Source of the DNA: Flavobacterium limnophilum
Lineage (GTDB): Bacteria > Bacteroidota > Bacteroidia > Flavobacteriales > Flavobacteriaceae
NCBI RefSeq assembly: GCF_027111315.2
Contig: NZ_CP114289.2
Location: 3,472,001-3,536,000 of the forward strand
DNA: 64,000 bases
Direction: 5' to 3'
This document shows, in pieces, positions 8,009-16,441 of this stretch. Positions within the stretch are counted from its first letter, which is position 1; each line of letters opens with the position of its first letter. The notes under the pieces were generated by a model. That model searched no databases and was not told the origin of the DNA. It saw nothing but the letters and a program-made list of their open reading frames with translations. Position numbers and translations under genes: made by a program.

Positions 8009-8995
8009 ATGAAAAAATTTTACACTTTATCTTTTATTTTATTGGCTTCTTTGTCTTTTGGACAAGTAACAGACACTTTTACTGGAACAGGTTTATTAAG
8101 CGCAAATGGTTGGACACTTCACAGTGGAACAGCAAGTCAATTAACCATCTCATCTGGTTCATTAACTTATTCAGGATTAACACCAACAGGAAATAAAATC
8201 GCATTAGTTGCAGGAAACTCAGAAGACGTGAATAAAAGTGTCGGTACCGCAATCACCACTGCCGCATACTATTCAGCGGTTTTAAACTTTCCAAACACTA
8301 CTGGCTTAACAACTACTGGGGATTATTCAATCGCTCTTGGCTCACAAGTTGGTGCTACTGTTACTGCATTATATGGAAGGTTAATGCTTAAAACGGGTGT
8401 TGCCGCAAATACTTTTAATATTGGACTTGTAAATACTAGCGGCACAGGAACTACACCAACTTATCTGGCAACCGATTATCCTACAGGCACACCCATTTTT
8501 GTTGTAATTAAATATGACAGATCAAATAATACAGCTTATTTATTTGTAAATCCAGCATTAGATAGTACCGAACCTGCTACGCCAAGTCTAACAAACGCAA
8601 CTGGAACAACTGCTGCTCCAGCATCAATTTTAAGTATTTGTTTAAGACAAGCTGGAAATGCAACAATTGGAACTGGAAATGTGGAATATGATGATGTAAG
8701 AGCAGGAAGTACTTGGGCATATGTTACAACTTCTGCACTTGTTTTATCCTTAAAACAAAACGAAATTGCTGGTCTAAACATTTATCCAAACCCTGTTACC
8801 AAAGGCACTTTATATATAACTTCTGACAGTAGCGAGGCTAAAACAGTTGCAGTTTATGACATATTAGGAAAACAAGTTTTAAGTGCTAAAACAGCTAATA
8901 ATGCAGTAAATGTTTCTAGCCTAAAAGGTGGTGCTTATATTATAAAAATCACTGAAGAAGGAAAAACTGACACCAAAAAATTGATTATTGAATAG
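8009..8995 (+). CDS. Secreted protein with T9SS type A sorting domain
   Basis: 328 residues: signal peptide MKKFYTLSFILLASLSFGQ, a Thr/Gly/Ser-rich beta-type passenger (about 20-245) that I cannot assign to an enzyme, and a C-terminal sorting domain from about 252 (GLNIYPNPVTKGTLYITSD ... GGAYIIKITEEGKTDTKKLI). The passenger has the look of a jelly-roll surface or adhesion module. TATATTTG at 7977-7984 is a likely -7 promoter element. Signal peptide, sorting domain and upstream sequence are closely similar to the gene at 9195, so the two are recent paralogues at both ends with different passengers. Confidence 0.85.
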   Translation: MKKFYTLSFILLASLSFGQVTDTFTGTGLLSANGWTLHSGTASQLTISSGSLTYSGLTPTGNKIALVAGNSEDVNKSVGTAITTAAYYSAVLNFPNTTGLTTTGDYSIALGSQVGATVTALYGRLMLKTGVAANTFNIGLVNTSGTGTTPTYLATDYPTGTPIFVVIKYDRSNNTAYLFVNPALDSTEPATPSLTNATGTTAAPASILSICLRQAGNATIGTGNVEYDDVRAGSTWAYVTTSALVLSLKQNEIAGLNIYPNPVTKGTLYITSDSSEAKTVAVYDILGKQVLSAKTANNAVNVSSLKGGAYIIKITEEGKTDTKKLIIE

Positions 8996-9016
8996 TTAAT
9001 TTCCACCCTATATTTT

Positions 9017-9049
9017 TAAAAGCTTCAATTGCAAAATTGGAGCTTTTTT
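9017..9049 (+). terminator. Terminator
   Basis: AAAAGCTTCAATT and AATTGGAGCTTTT flank a 4-nt loop and run into T residues, 22 nt after the stop codon. Confidence 0.8.
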
Positions 9050-9194
9050 AATTTAGAGCTTTAGGCAAAAAAAGCTATAATACTTTTATTATCAAACAAT
9101 TAATAACATCTTCGAATGCATAAAACTAATTTTTTGCTTCCATACAAAGAAAATACATACTATATTTGTAACTTAACATTAAATTAACCCCAAT

Positions 9195-10127
9195 ATGAAA
9201 AAACTATACACATTATCAATTCTTTTATTAACCTCGTTGTCTTTCGGACAAATACCTATTAGTCTTACTGGAGTAGGCGATCCTTATAATCAGGATTTCA
9301 ACGGAATGGGTGCTACTACAACTTTTCCATCTGGTTGGACGGCCATTAATAATAGTGGTTCGACATTAACAATGGGTGTAACAGACGGAAGCGGCACACT
9401 CACAGGAAACATCTACAATGTTGGCACTACAGGCAACACGGACAGGGCTTTTGGAACATTGGCAGACGCCACAACGACTCCTACCTTGGGTGCTGTATTT
9501 CAAAACAACACAGGAAGTACAGCTACAAGTATATTAATTCTTTCCAGAATGGAACAATGGAAAGAATCTGGCAATGCCAGCTTAAATGAAATCGTTGCTT
9601 TTTCCTATAGTCTAAATGCCGCAAGTTTAAGCGATCCATCAGCAATTTGGGTTCCCGTAACTGCCTTAAATTTAAACGAAAAACTGACTACTGCAACTGG
9701 AGGCGCGGCGCTTGATGGAAATTTATCCGGAAATTACCGTAATTTAACAAGCCTTATTTCTGGGTTAAATTGGACTAACGGGACAAATTTATGGATTAAA
9801 TGGACAGATAACAACGATGCACTTGCCAATGGAATGTATGCCATCGATGATTTTAACATAAGAACTTATGTGCCATTAGGCGTTAAACAAAATGCAATTG
9901 CAGGTTTAAATATGTATCCAAATCCTGTTGTCAATGGCACTTTATTCATTACTTCCAAAAGTAGCGAAGCAAAATCTGTTTTGGTTTATGACCTGTTGGG
10001 AAAACAAGTTTTAAATACGAAAACTTCAAACAATGCCGTAAATGTTTCGAACTTAAAAGGCGGTTCTTACATCATAAAAATCACTGAAAACGGAAAAACT
10101 GATTCCAAGAAGTTAATTATTCAATAA
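9195..10127 (+). CDS. Secreted protein with T9SS type A sorting domain
   Basis: 310 residues: signal peptide MKKLYTLSILLLTSLSFGQ, a beta-rich passenger with YNQDFNGMGATTTFPSGWT near the start and MYAIDDFNIRTYVPL near the end (resembling choice-of-anchor / cleaved-adhesin-type jelly rolls), then a sorting domain from about 235 (GLNMYPNPVVNGTLFI ... GGSYIIKITENGKTDSKKLI). TATATTTG at 9161-9168 is a likely -7 element; TACAAAGAAAA upstream of it is shared with the 8009 gene. No catalytic motif is seen. Confidence 0.85.
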   Translation: MKKLYTLSILLLTSLSFGQIPISLTGVGDPYNQDFNGMGATTTFPSGWTAINNSGSTLTMGVTDGSGTLTGNIYNVGTTGNTDRAFGTLADATTTPTLGAVFQNNTGSTATSILILSRMEQWKESGNASLNEIVAFSYSLNAASLSDPSAIWVPVTALNLNEKLTTATGGAALDGNLSGNYRNLTSLISGLNWTNGTNLWIKWTDNNDALANGMYAIDDFNIRTYVPLGVKQNAIAGLNMYPNPVVNGTLFITSKSSEAKSVLVYDLLGKQVLNTKTSNNAVNVSNLKGGSYIIKITENGKTDSKKLIIQ

Positions 10128-10146
10128 TTAATTTTCTCTTATATTT

Positions 10147-10180
10147 TAAAAACTCCAATTGTAAAGTTGGAGTTTTTTTT
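10147..10180 (+). terminator. Terminator
   Basis: AAAACTCCAATT and AAGTTGGAGTTTT form a hairpin followed by T residues, 20 nt after the stop codon of the 9195 gene. Confidence 0.8.
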
Positions 10181-10207
10181 ATTTAATTACTTTTGTAAAA
10201 AAAATTC

Positions 10208-11188
10208 TTGATTCCAACTCCCGACATATTTGCCATTTCAAGCCAAAAGCAATTCGAAAAAGCAGCACTCAAAGTGTTTCGCTTTCAATATGAAAATAAC
10301 TTGGTTTATCGTGAATTTTGCGATTTTTTAAAAACCAATGTTCAAAAAGTAAAATCACTAGAACAAATTCCGTTTTTACCGATTCAATTTTTTAAAAGTC
10401 ACAAGGTAGTTTCTAACCATAATCCCATTCAGCAAACCTTCACCAGCAGCGGAACAACAGGAATGTCGACCAGCAAACATCTTGTTACCGACATTACTTT
10501 ATACGAAGAAAGCTATCGAAAAGGTTTCTCGCAATTCTACGGCAATATCGAAAATTATGTTGTCCTGGCTTTACTTCCTTCCTATTTGGAGCGCGAAGGT
10601 TCGTCCTTGATTTATATGGTCGAAGACTTGATAAAAATGACCAACAATCCCGAAAGCGGATTTTATCTTCACAACCACGAAGAACTCATCGAAAAATTGA
10701 CACGATTGGACACTTCTGGACAAAACGTGATTTTGATTGGCGTGACTTATGCTTTATTGGATTTGATCGAGAAACATCCATTCCAATTGCAAAACACCAT
10801 CATAATGGAAACCGGCGGAATGAAAGGTATGCGCAAAGAGATGATTCGCGAAGAACTTCACGAACAACTTTGCCAAGGTTTTGGCGTCAACGCCATACAT
10901 TCTGAATACGGGATGACCGAATTGTTATCGCAGGCTTATTCGTTAGGGAATGGCGTATTTGAATACCCTTCCTGGATGCAAATCCTTGTTCGCGACACCG
11001 AAGATGCCCTGACTTATGTTGCCAACGGAAAAACTGGCGGAATCAACGTGATTGATTTGGCCAATATTAATTCCTGTTCGTTTATTGCCACGCAGGATTT
11101 GGGCAAAAAAAATCCCAACAACTCTTTCGAGGTATTGGGACGTTTCGATAATTCAGATATTCGAGGTTGTAATTTGATGGTTCTTTAA
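10208..11188 (+). CDS. LuxE-family acyl-protein synthetase / acyl transferase
   Basis: 326 residues beginning at a TTG codon; the in-frame TAA just upstream leaves no ATG option. The family (LuxE, also in F390-synthetase-like AMP ligases) activates carboxylates with ATP. Visible motifs: the nucleotide-binding TFTSSGTTGMSTSKH at about 76-90, METGGMKGMRKEM, HSEYGMTELLSQAY, and the C-terminal LGRFDNSDIRGCNLMVL. No lux genes are nearby, so the substrate is unknown. The last 85 bp contain a hairpin and are repeated at 11611 and 25737. The stop overlaps the end of the convergent gene by 4 bp. Confidence 0.85.
   Translation: MIPTPDIFAISSQKQFEKAALKVFRFQYENNLVYREFCDFLKTNVQKVKSLEQIPFLPIQFFKSHKVVSNHNPIQQTFTSSGTTGMSTSKHLVTDITLYEESYRKGFSQFYGNIENYVVLALLPSYLEREGSSLIYMVEDLIKMTNNPESGFYLHNHEELIEKLTRLDTSGQNVILIGVTYALLDLIEKHPFQLQNTIIMETGGMKGMRKEMIREELHEQLCQGFGVNAIHSEYGMTELLSQAYSLGNGVFEYPSWMQILVRDTEDALTYVANGKTGGINVIDLANINSCSFIATQDLGKKNPNNSFEVLGRFDNSDIRGCNLMVL
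11104..11188 (+). repeat. LuxE-tail repeat, copy A (within the gene)
   Basis: The last 85 bp of the LuxE-like gene. It contains the imperfect hairpin at 11113-11140 (TCCCAACAACTC, loop TTTC, GAGGTATTGGGA; 10 of 12 pairs). Copies B (11611-11695) and C (25737-25819) are nearly identical. Confidence 0.9.
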
Positions 11189-11529
11189 TTTTCTTCTACC
11201 AAACCAATACTTTCTATTCCTTCTTTTTCTAATAATTCTCTTTCCTTTTTTAATTTATTTTCGAGGAATTTATAAATGCCGTAACAAGCCAAACCTCCAA
11301 AAAGCACAAAAAAGACATTCCATCCGGTATCTTCAAAATTCTCATTGGCAACAGAATCGAAACCATTAATGATTACCAACGTAATTCCAATAAGAAATCC
11401 GCCTACAATCGTTCCGCCATAATAAGATCCTAGCCCAATAAAGAAATATTTCCATTTGTTTTTATTGTATTCAATAGCCAAGTTACTGAATCCTTTCCAA
11501 ATCCAATAAATAAATAAAAGTCCAATCAT
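11185..11529 (-). CDS. Small membrane protein, unknown function
   Basis: 114 residues with two or three hydrophobic segments (MIGLLFIYWIWKGF at the N-terminus, GSYYGGTIVGGFLIGITLVII at about 32-52, NVFFVLFGGLACYGIYKFL at about 70-88) and a charged cytoplasmic-type tail. I do not recognise the family. It is convergent with the LuxE-like gene and overlaps its stop by 4 bp. The reading frame is free of stops and has a normal codon pattern, which supports a real gene. Confidence 0.7.
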   Translation of the reverse strand: MIGLLFIYWIWKGFSNLAIEYNKNKWKYFFIGLGSYYGGTIVGGFLIGITLVIINGFDSVANENFEDTGWNVFFVLFGGLACYGIYKFLENKLKKERELLEKEGIESIGLVEEN

Positions 11530-11610
11530 AAGTCTTCGATTTTTAAGTACTAACTTACAAAATAAAACTATAAAACAGTTTAATTTAAAAAAAAATCTTC
11601 AAAAATTAAA

Positions 11611-11695
11611 CAAAAAAAATCCCAACAACTCTTTCGAGGTATTGGGACGTTTAGATAATTCGGATATTCGAGATTGTAATTAAATGGTTATTTAA
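11611..11695 (+). repeat. LuxE-tail repeat, copy B (non-coding)
   Basis: 85 bp, the same length as copy A, ending in a matching TAA. The hairpin part (11620-11647) is identical to copy A. In the LuxE frame the third-last sense triplet group carries TTG to TAA, so it is not an intact coding tail. It ends 16 bp before the stop of the convergent GH2 gene. Confidence 0.9.
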
Positions 11696-11710
11696 AAATA
11701 TTTTCTGGCC

Positions 11711-14041
11711 TTATTTAATTTCTAAAGAAGCATTTTTCAAATTTATTCCTGTAGCGGTTATCTTTATTGGACTTTTCAAATTCTTGGTTTTAAGAACAAT
11801 GGTTGCAATTCCCGCTTCGGCTTTCAATGGATTTTCGCCTATTAATTCCGCGTTTCCTTCTGTTAAAACAAAAGTGACTTCATTTGTTGCAGTCGGAATT
11901 ACAGTTCCGTTGGCATCCGTAATTTTGGCATAAACAAAAACCATGTCCGGTAAATCTGTATGGATTGGTTTAGAGGAAAGGTCATAACTCAATTCGATTT
12001 TAACGGCATTTTCCGGAGTTTTGACAAGGTTTGAAACCACTTTTTGTCCGTTTATAAAACCTTCGGCACGTAAAGATCCCGGAATAAATTTATCCATTTT
12101 GAAAACAAAGGGAGCATGTTTTAAATTGTCGCTATTTTCATTTATGAATGGTTTTTCTTTGGCTACCAAAACATCGTTCAGATACAAGGCCACCTCATCG
12201 CAATTGCTGTACACCGTCACGTCCAAAGGGGAAGTTGCTGTCCAATAATTGGCGATAGTCACCATTGGACCGGAAACTAATTTTGCGTCCAAAACCACAT
12301 TGGCATCACGCTGGCTTTGGTAAAAAGAATAGGCAAACTTTGGAATCCTGAAAATATCGCTTATTCCCGAGCTCTCTAAATCATTGCTGTATCCACGATT
12401 GTAATCGAACATTGCCCAGTTGGCCTCGCCTATAGTTTGTTCTCCTTTTCGATTTGAATTGGCCGCTTCCTGAAAATTATAGGCTTGTTGCAACAATCGC
12501 TTTTCGCCAAAACCACGCAATTGTCGGGATGTTCTTTCTTCTTCTTTTAGATTCGAAAACTCCTTTTGATTAAATCCTGCATTTTGAGCATAATATTCCC
12601 AATCACCGTACTCGGCAATGAAAATTTTTCGGTTTCCTTTGTTGTATTTTGTCCAATAATCGGGTGCTTTTCCGTGTTGTCTGGCCGGAATAAAAATATC
12701 ATAATTGGCATTGTCGATCCAACAAGCACTGTAATTATGAGGAAAAGGCAACTCTTCTTGCAAGGCTTTTGTTGCTTCTTTCATAAAACTTTCGCTCATT
12801 TGGGTTTCGTTCAAAGAAGCTTCCCAAAAAATGATGCTGGGATGATTCCGGTCTCTTCTGGCCATTTCCCTAATGTCTTGAATGGCATTTTTATGAAAGG
12901 TTTCGTTGCCAAAAAACTGCCAACCTGTTAAACTGTTCATTACCAATATTCCCAATTCGTCACAAGCATCCAAAAAAGCTTCTGCGTGAGGATAATGGGA
13001 CATTCTCACGAAATCAAATCCTGCATTTTTTATTTTTACGGCATCGCGGTATTGCGCTTCGTCTGAAATGGCATAACCCAAATACGGATATTCCTGATGC
13101 TCGTTTGTTCCGGTAATGTATAATTTTTCGTCATTGAGATAATAGCCATCCTCTTTTAGTTCTGATTTTCGAACGCCCACTTTCTCTGAATAAACATCAA
13201 TCACTTTATTATTTGAAATTACTTGGACTTCCAAATGATATAAATTGGGATTTGAAATCGACCATAATTTTGGTTTTTCCAGCACAATATTTTGGGTAAT
13301 GGCTTTGTCTGAATTGGCATTTATGGTAAATACTTCCGACTTGAATTCCAGTTTTTCGCCTTCAATATTGGTTAGGATACATTTCAAAGAAGCGTTTTTT
13401 TCGACAGAAAGTTCATTTTTTAAATGTACCTGAACTGACCCTGAAGCACTGTTTTTGTTGACGTTGTCAAAATTCACATAAATTCCGCCACCGGCTTTTT
13501 TGTTGGCCTGAACCGCATTGGTAATGTATAATTTATTGGTTGTAACCAAATATACGTTTCTGTAAATCCCGCCATAATAATTGAAATCCAAATCTTTTAA
13601 AGGTTTCCCTGGAAGAAATTCTGGATTGTCCTCGTTGTTGACTTTTACTTTAATTATGTTGCCATTAGATTTCAAAAAAGGAGTGACATCAACCGTAAAA
13701 GGCAAATATCCGCCTTTGTGATTGGTCACTTTCTGGTCGTTTATCCAGACATCGGCTTCCTGCATCACACCTTCAAAATAAAGAAAAACTTTCTTGTTTT
13801 TTGAATTGGCAACCTTGAAATTTTTTTGATACCAACAGGTTCCTTGAAACTGGTTGTTGACCACCAAAGGTTCTATTTTTGCCGTATGCGGAATGGTGAT
13901 TTTCTCCCAATTGGAATTGGCTTCTTCTCTTTTGAATTCCCAGTCCGAACCAAAATTGACTTTTGTCCTTGATTGCGCATTCGTTTTTCCAATAGAAAAA
14001 AACAGCACTATAAAAAATAAGTTTCTTAAAATGAATTTCAT
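11711..14041 (-). CDS. GH2 beta-galactosidase, secreted
   Basis: 776 residues with a signal peptide (MKFILRNLFFIVLFFSIGKTNAQ). Domain order fits GH2: N-terminal jelly roll (about 30-165; WYQKNF, YFEGVMQEADVWIN), Ig-like domain (about 170-290), TIM barrel from about 300 and C-terminal beta domains. The acid/base is E412 in ASLNETQ and the nucleophile E477 in IAEYGDW. As the last gene of the galactan locus, 10 bp after GH53, it should remove galactose from oligosaccharides released by the endo-galactanase. Family assignment is firm; exact substrate is inferred from context. Confidence 0.9.
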   Translation of the reverse strand: MKFILRNLFFIVLFFSIGKTNAQSRTKVNFGSDWEFKREEANSNWEKITIPHTAKIEPLVVNNQFQGTCWYQKNFKVANSKNKKVFLYFEGVMQEADVWINDQKVTNHKGGYLPFTVDVTPFLKSNGNIIKVKVNNEDNPEFLPGKPLKDLDFNYYGGIYRNVYLVTTNKLYITNAVQANKKAGGGIYVNFDNVNKNSASGSVQVHLKNELSVEKNASLKCILTNIEGEKLEFKSEVFTINANSDKAITQNIVLEKPKLWSISNPNLYHLEVQVISNNKVIDVYSEKVGVRKSELKEDGYYLNDEKLYITGTNEHQEYPYLGYAISDEAQYRDAVKIKNAGFDFVRMSHYPHAEAFLDACDELGILVMNSLTGWQFFGNETFHKNAIQDIREMARRDRNHPSIIFWEASLNETQMSESFMKEATKALQEELPFPHNYSACWIDNANYDIFIPARQHGKAPDYWTKYNKGNRKIFIAEYGDWEYYAQNAGFNQKEFSNLKEEERTSRQLRGFGEKRLLQQAYNFQEAANSNRKGEQTIGEANWAMFDYNRGYSNDLESSGISDIFRIPKFAYSFYQSQRDANVVLDAKLVSGPMVTIANYWTATSPLDVTVYSNCDEVALYLNDVLVAKEKPFINENSDNLKHAPFVFKMDKFIPGSLRAEGFINGQKVVSNLVKTPENAVKIELSYDLSSKPIHTDLPDMVFVYAKITDANGTVIPTATNEVTFVLTEGNAELIGENPLKAEAGIATIVLKTKNLKSPIKITATGINLKNASLEIK

Positions 14042-14051
14042 TGTTTTTTAA

Positions 14052-15125
14052 TTAATTTTTAAAAGCATCCAGCGCCGGCGAAGGTTTTCCATTAGATTGC
14101 CAAGCACTCAATTGATAGCCGCTCCAACTTTTTTCGCCCTCCGGTTCCCAATAAACCACGCCAAGACCTTTGTTGTCTGGCACTGCTTTTACTGCATTTA
14201 TTACTGCTGTCAACATGTCTTTGGTGTTTTGAACCAAGGTATAATCGCCACCAACTTCTACTACCATTACCTCTTTTCCGTATCTGGAAACCATGTCGTT
14301 TAGATTGTTTTGCAAGTCGGCAATCGTAACTTTGTAATCGCTGTTCAACCAGTACGGATAATAGGACATTCCTATCACATCGTATTTTACATTGTTGGCT
14401 TTGACATTGTCAAAAAACCACCTGAATCTTGCATTATCGTTTCCTTTATCAATGTGAACAATTACTTTGGTGGCCGCATTGACCGCTTTTGTAGCGTCAT
14501 AGCCTTTGTTCAAAAGTTGTGCAAGTTGACTGAAATTTGAAGATTTCCCTTCCGGCCACAACATTCCATCAGGAATTTCATTGCCTATTTGTACCCATTC
14601 TGGCGTTACTCCAGCCAATTTTAGCGCAGTCAAAACATCGAAAGTGTGTTTATACACGTCATTTTGCAATTCAGCAAATGAATGGTTTGCCCAAGCTGCG
14701 GGCTTGGTTTGCTTGCCGGGATCAGCCCATGTATCGCTGTAATGAAAATCAATCATGATGCGCATTCCCAGTTTTTGGGCACGAACAGCCATGACAACCG
14801 TTTCGGCCGGGCTGCAATGTCCACTGGCTTTGTCATTGGACGGATTTACCCAAACTCGAAGACGAATGGTATTAATCCCTCTGTCTTTCAGAATTTGGAG
14901 ACAATCTTTTTCGGAATTATCGGTATCATAGAATTTATATCCCGTAGCTTCCATTTGTGGTAACCAACTTACATCTGCGCCCTTTGAAAAAGTAGCAGTT
15001 GTCGGTGGCGTAGGAACAGGAGGAGTTGGAATTGTATCGGCATTTTGTGCATTACTACAAGAAAATGCCGTCAACATTGTAAGCGCTATCCAAAAGAATC
15101 GGAATTGTGTTGGTGTATTTTTCAT
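14052..15125 (-). CDS. GH53 endo-beta-1,4-galactanase, lipoprotein
   Basis: 357 residues. A lipoprotein signal (LTMLTAFSCSNAQ) is followed by a proline/threonine linker and a GH53 TIM barrel (about 45-357): FSKGADVSWLPQMEATGYKF, IRLRVWVNP, MIDFHYSDTWADPGKQ, acid/base E183 in QIGNEIPDGMLWP, nucleophile E290 in VMVVEVGGDY, and the C-terminal GVVYWEPE. GH53 cleaves internal beta-1,4 bonds of type I arabinogalactan and pectic galactan. As a surface or periplasmic lipoprotein it would make the oligosaccharides imported by the neighbouring SusCD pair. This gene defines the likely substrate of the locus. Confidence 0.95.
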   Translation of the reverse strand: MKNTPTQFRFFWIALTMLTAFSCSNAQNADTIPTPPVPTPPTTATFSKGADVSWLPQMEATGYKFYDTDNSEKDCLQILKDRGINTIRLRVWVNPSNDKASGHCSPAETVVMAVRAQKLGMRIMIDFHYSDTWADPGKQTKPAAWANHSFAELQNDVYKHTFDVLTALKLAGVTPEWVQIGNEIPDGMLWPEGKSSNFSQLAQLLNKGYDATKAVNAATKVIVHIDKGNDNARFRWFFDNVKANNVKYDVIGMSYYPYWLNSDYKVTIADLQNNLNDMVSRYGKEVMVVEVGGDYTLVQNTKDMLTAVINAVKAVPDNKGLGVVYWEPEGEKSWSGYQLSAWQSNGKPSPALDAFKN

Positions 15126-15281
15126 TTTTTAGACCTGAAACAGGCGGGATTTATTGTTTTGACAATTACTACTTAAAGCATAAAGAAACAAAAACCTTCT
15201 TAAACTATATTGATTTTTTTAAAACTTATTGCTTTTTAAATTGTTGGACGTGATTCTTGTTCTATCACATCCAACATGTTG

Positions 15282-16421
15282 TTAATTAGTCATTTTGATT
15301 GTTTTATCAATGGCATTAATGACTAATTTGTAGGTTCCAGCAGGGCCGTTGAAGTGAAAATTCTCGTCATTTCCGCCACCATTTGTCAATTTAGCATCAA
15401 TTGTATATCCTAAATCTTTATAATGTTTGAAGTTGTTGTTGGTGTCCCAAACCCCTTTTGATTGAAAGAATCTGAAATCTCCAACTTTATAAGCAGCCGT
15501 AGCTTCCCAAATATCGGGACTGGTTTCTACCAATTCTGTTTCGCCTCCGCTAAAATTCCAGTCTCCCGGCGTGGCATCGCCCACAGCCCAAAGTGAACCT
15601 GACGGGTTTAATACAATGGTTTTTTTAACGCTGTCAACCACCATTTCATAAATTCCGGGCGTACCGATAAATTCGAAATTAAAATCTCCTGCTCCTTCAC
15701 TTTTTAAACGAGCATCAATTACATATCCTTTGTTTTTATAGTATTCGTAATTTAATCCTGTAGCCCAATTATTTTCGGCGGTAAAAAATCTGAATTTCCC
15801 ATTTAGAAATGAAATTTTAACGCGTTGCACATCCGATTCACATTTTGTGGGTAACGTGAAATTCCATCCCACATTTTTGATGGCATCTCCCACAACCCAA
15901 AGTGGGTTGCAAGCAGTTGAAGTAGGCACTTTTTCGATCAATTTAATATTTATCATTTGAATTGTAGAAATGATTTCCTCTGTCCCTGCACCACCGTTTC
16001 CTATTTTGGACTTTACCCTAAAATAGACAACTCCAGTATTATTTGGTTTTCCAGCGCTATCAGTAGTTTTAGGGTCTTCATCCAACCCCAATTGATCGGC
16101 TAAATCCAATAATTGACTTACCAAAACGGGAATGTTGGTTTGCTTTGAAACTCCAATGGAAACAGGTTTTGTAAACGCTTCGTCTATTGCCGCTTGAACC
16201 TCATAGTCACTATTCACTCCCAAAATTGATGGGTTCCAAATAAATCGATCGGCAATATTGTTTTTTGTTTCTTTAGACAATAGATATTCGCTGGCGAAAC
16301 TGTTTGTAAAAGCAATTTCTTCCGACCCTAAATCAGCGATAAAAATTGGTTTGTCATCTGTACAACTGCTAAATAATAGCACATTACAAATAAATAATAT
16401 GGAATAGATTAATTTTTTCAT
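15282..16421 (-). CDS. SusE/SusF-like outer-membrane glycan-binding lipoprotein
   Basis: 379 residues. Lipoprotein signal (IYSILFICNVLLFSSCTDD) and an N-terminal SusE-type domain are followed by two related C-terminal modules, one starting near NPLWVVGDAIKNVGWNF and the other near GSLWAVGDATPGDWNF; each has a FRFF strand and a YYKNKGYVIDA / HYKDLGYTIDA strand. These are starch-binding-like modules of SusE/F proteins. It sits between susD and GH53 and would hold galactan chains at the surface. Galactan specificity is inferred. Confidence 0.85.
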   Translation of the reverse strand: MKKLIYSILFICNVLLFSSCTDDKPIFIADLGSEEIAFTNSFASEYLLSKETKNNIADRFIWNPSILGVNSDYEVQAAIDEAFTKPVSIGVSKQTNIPVLVSQLLDLADQLGLDEDPKTTDSAGKPNNTGVVYFRVKSKIGNGGAGTEEIISTIQMINIKLIEKVPTSTACNPLWVVGDAIKNVGWNFTLPTKCESDVQRVKISFLNGKFRFFTAENNWATGLNYEYYKNKGYVIDARLKSEGAGDFNFEFIGTPGIYEMVVDSVKKTIVLNPSGSLWAVGDATPGDWNFSGGETELVETSPDIWEATAAYKVGDFRFFQSKGVWDTNNNFKHYKDLGYTIDAKLTNGGGNDENFHFNGPAGTYKLVINAIDKTIKMTN

Positions 16422-16441
16422 CTTGTTTTTTTTTTAAAATT

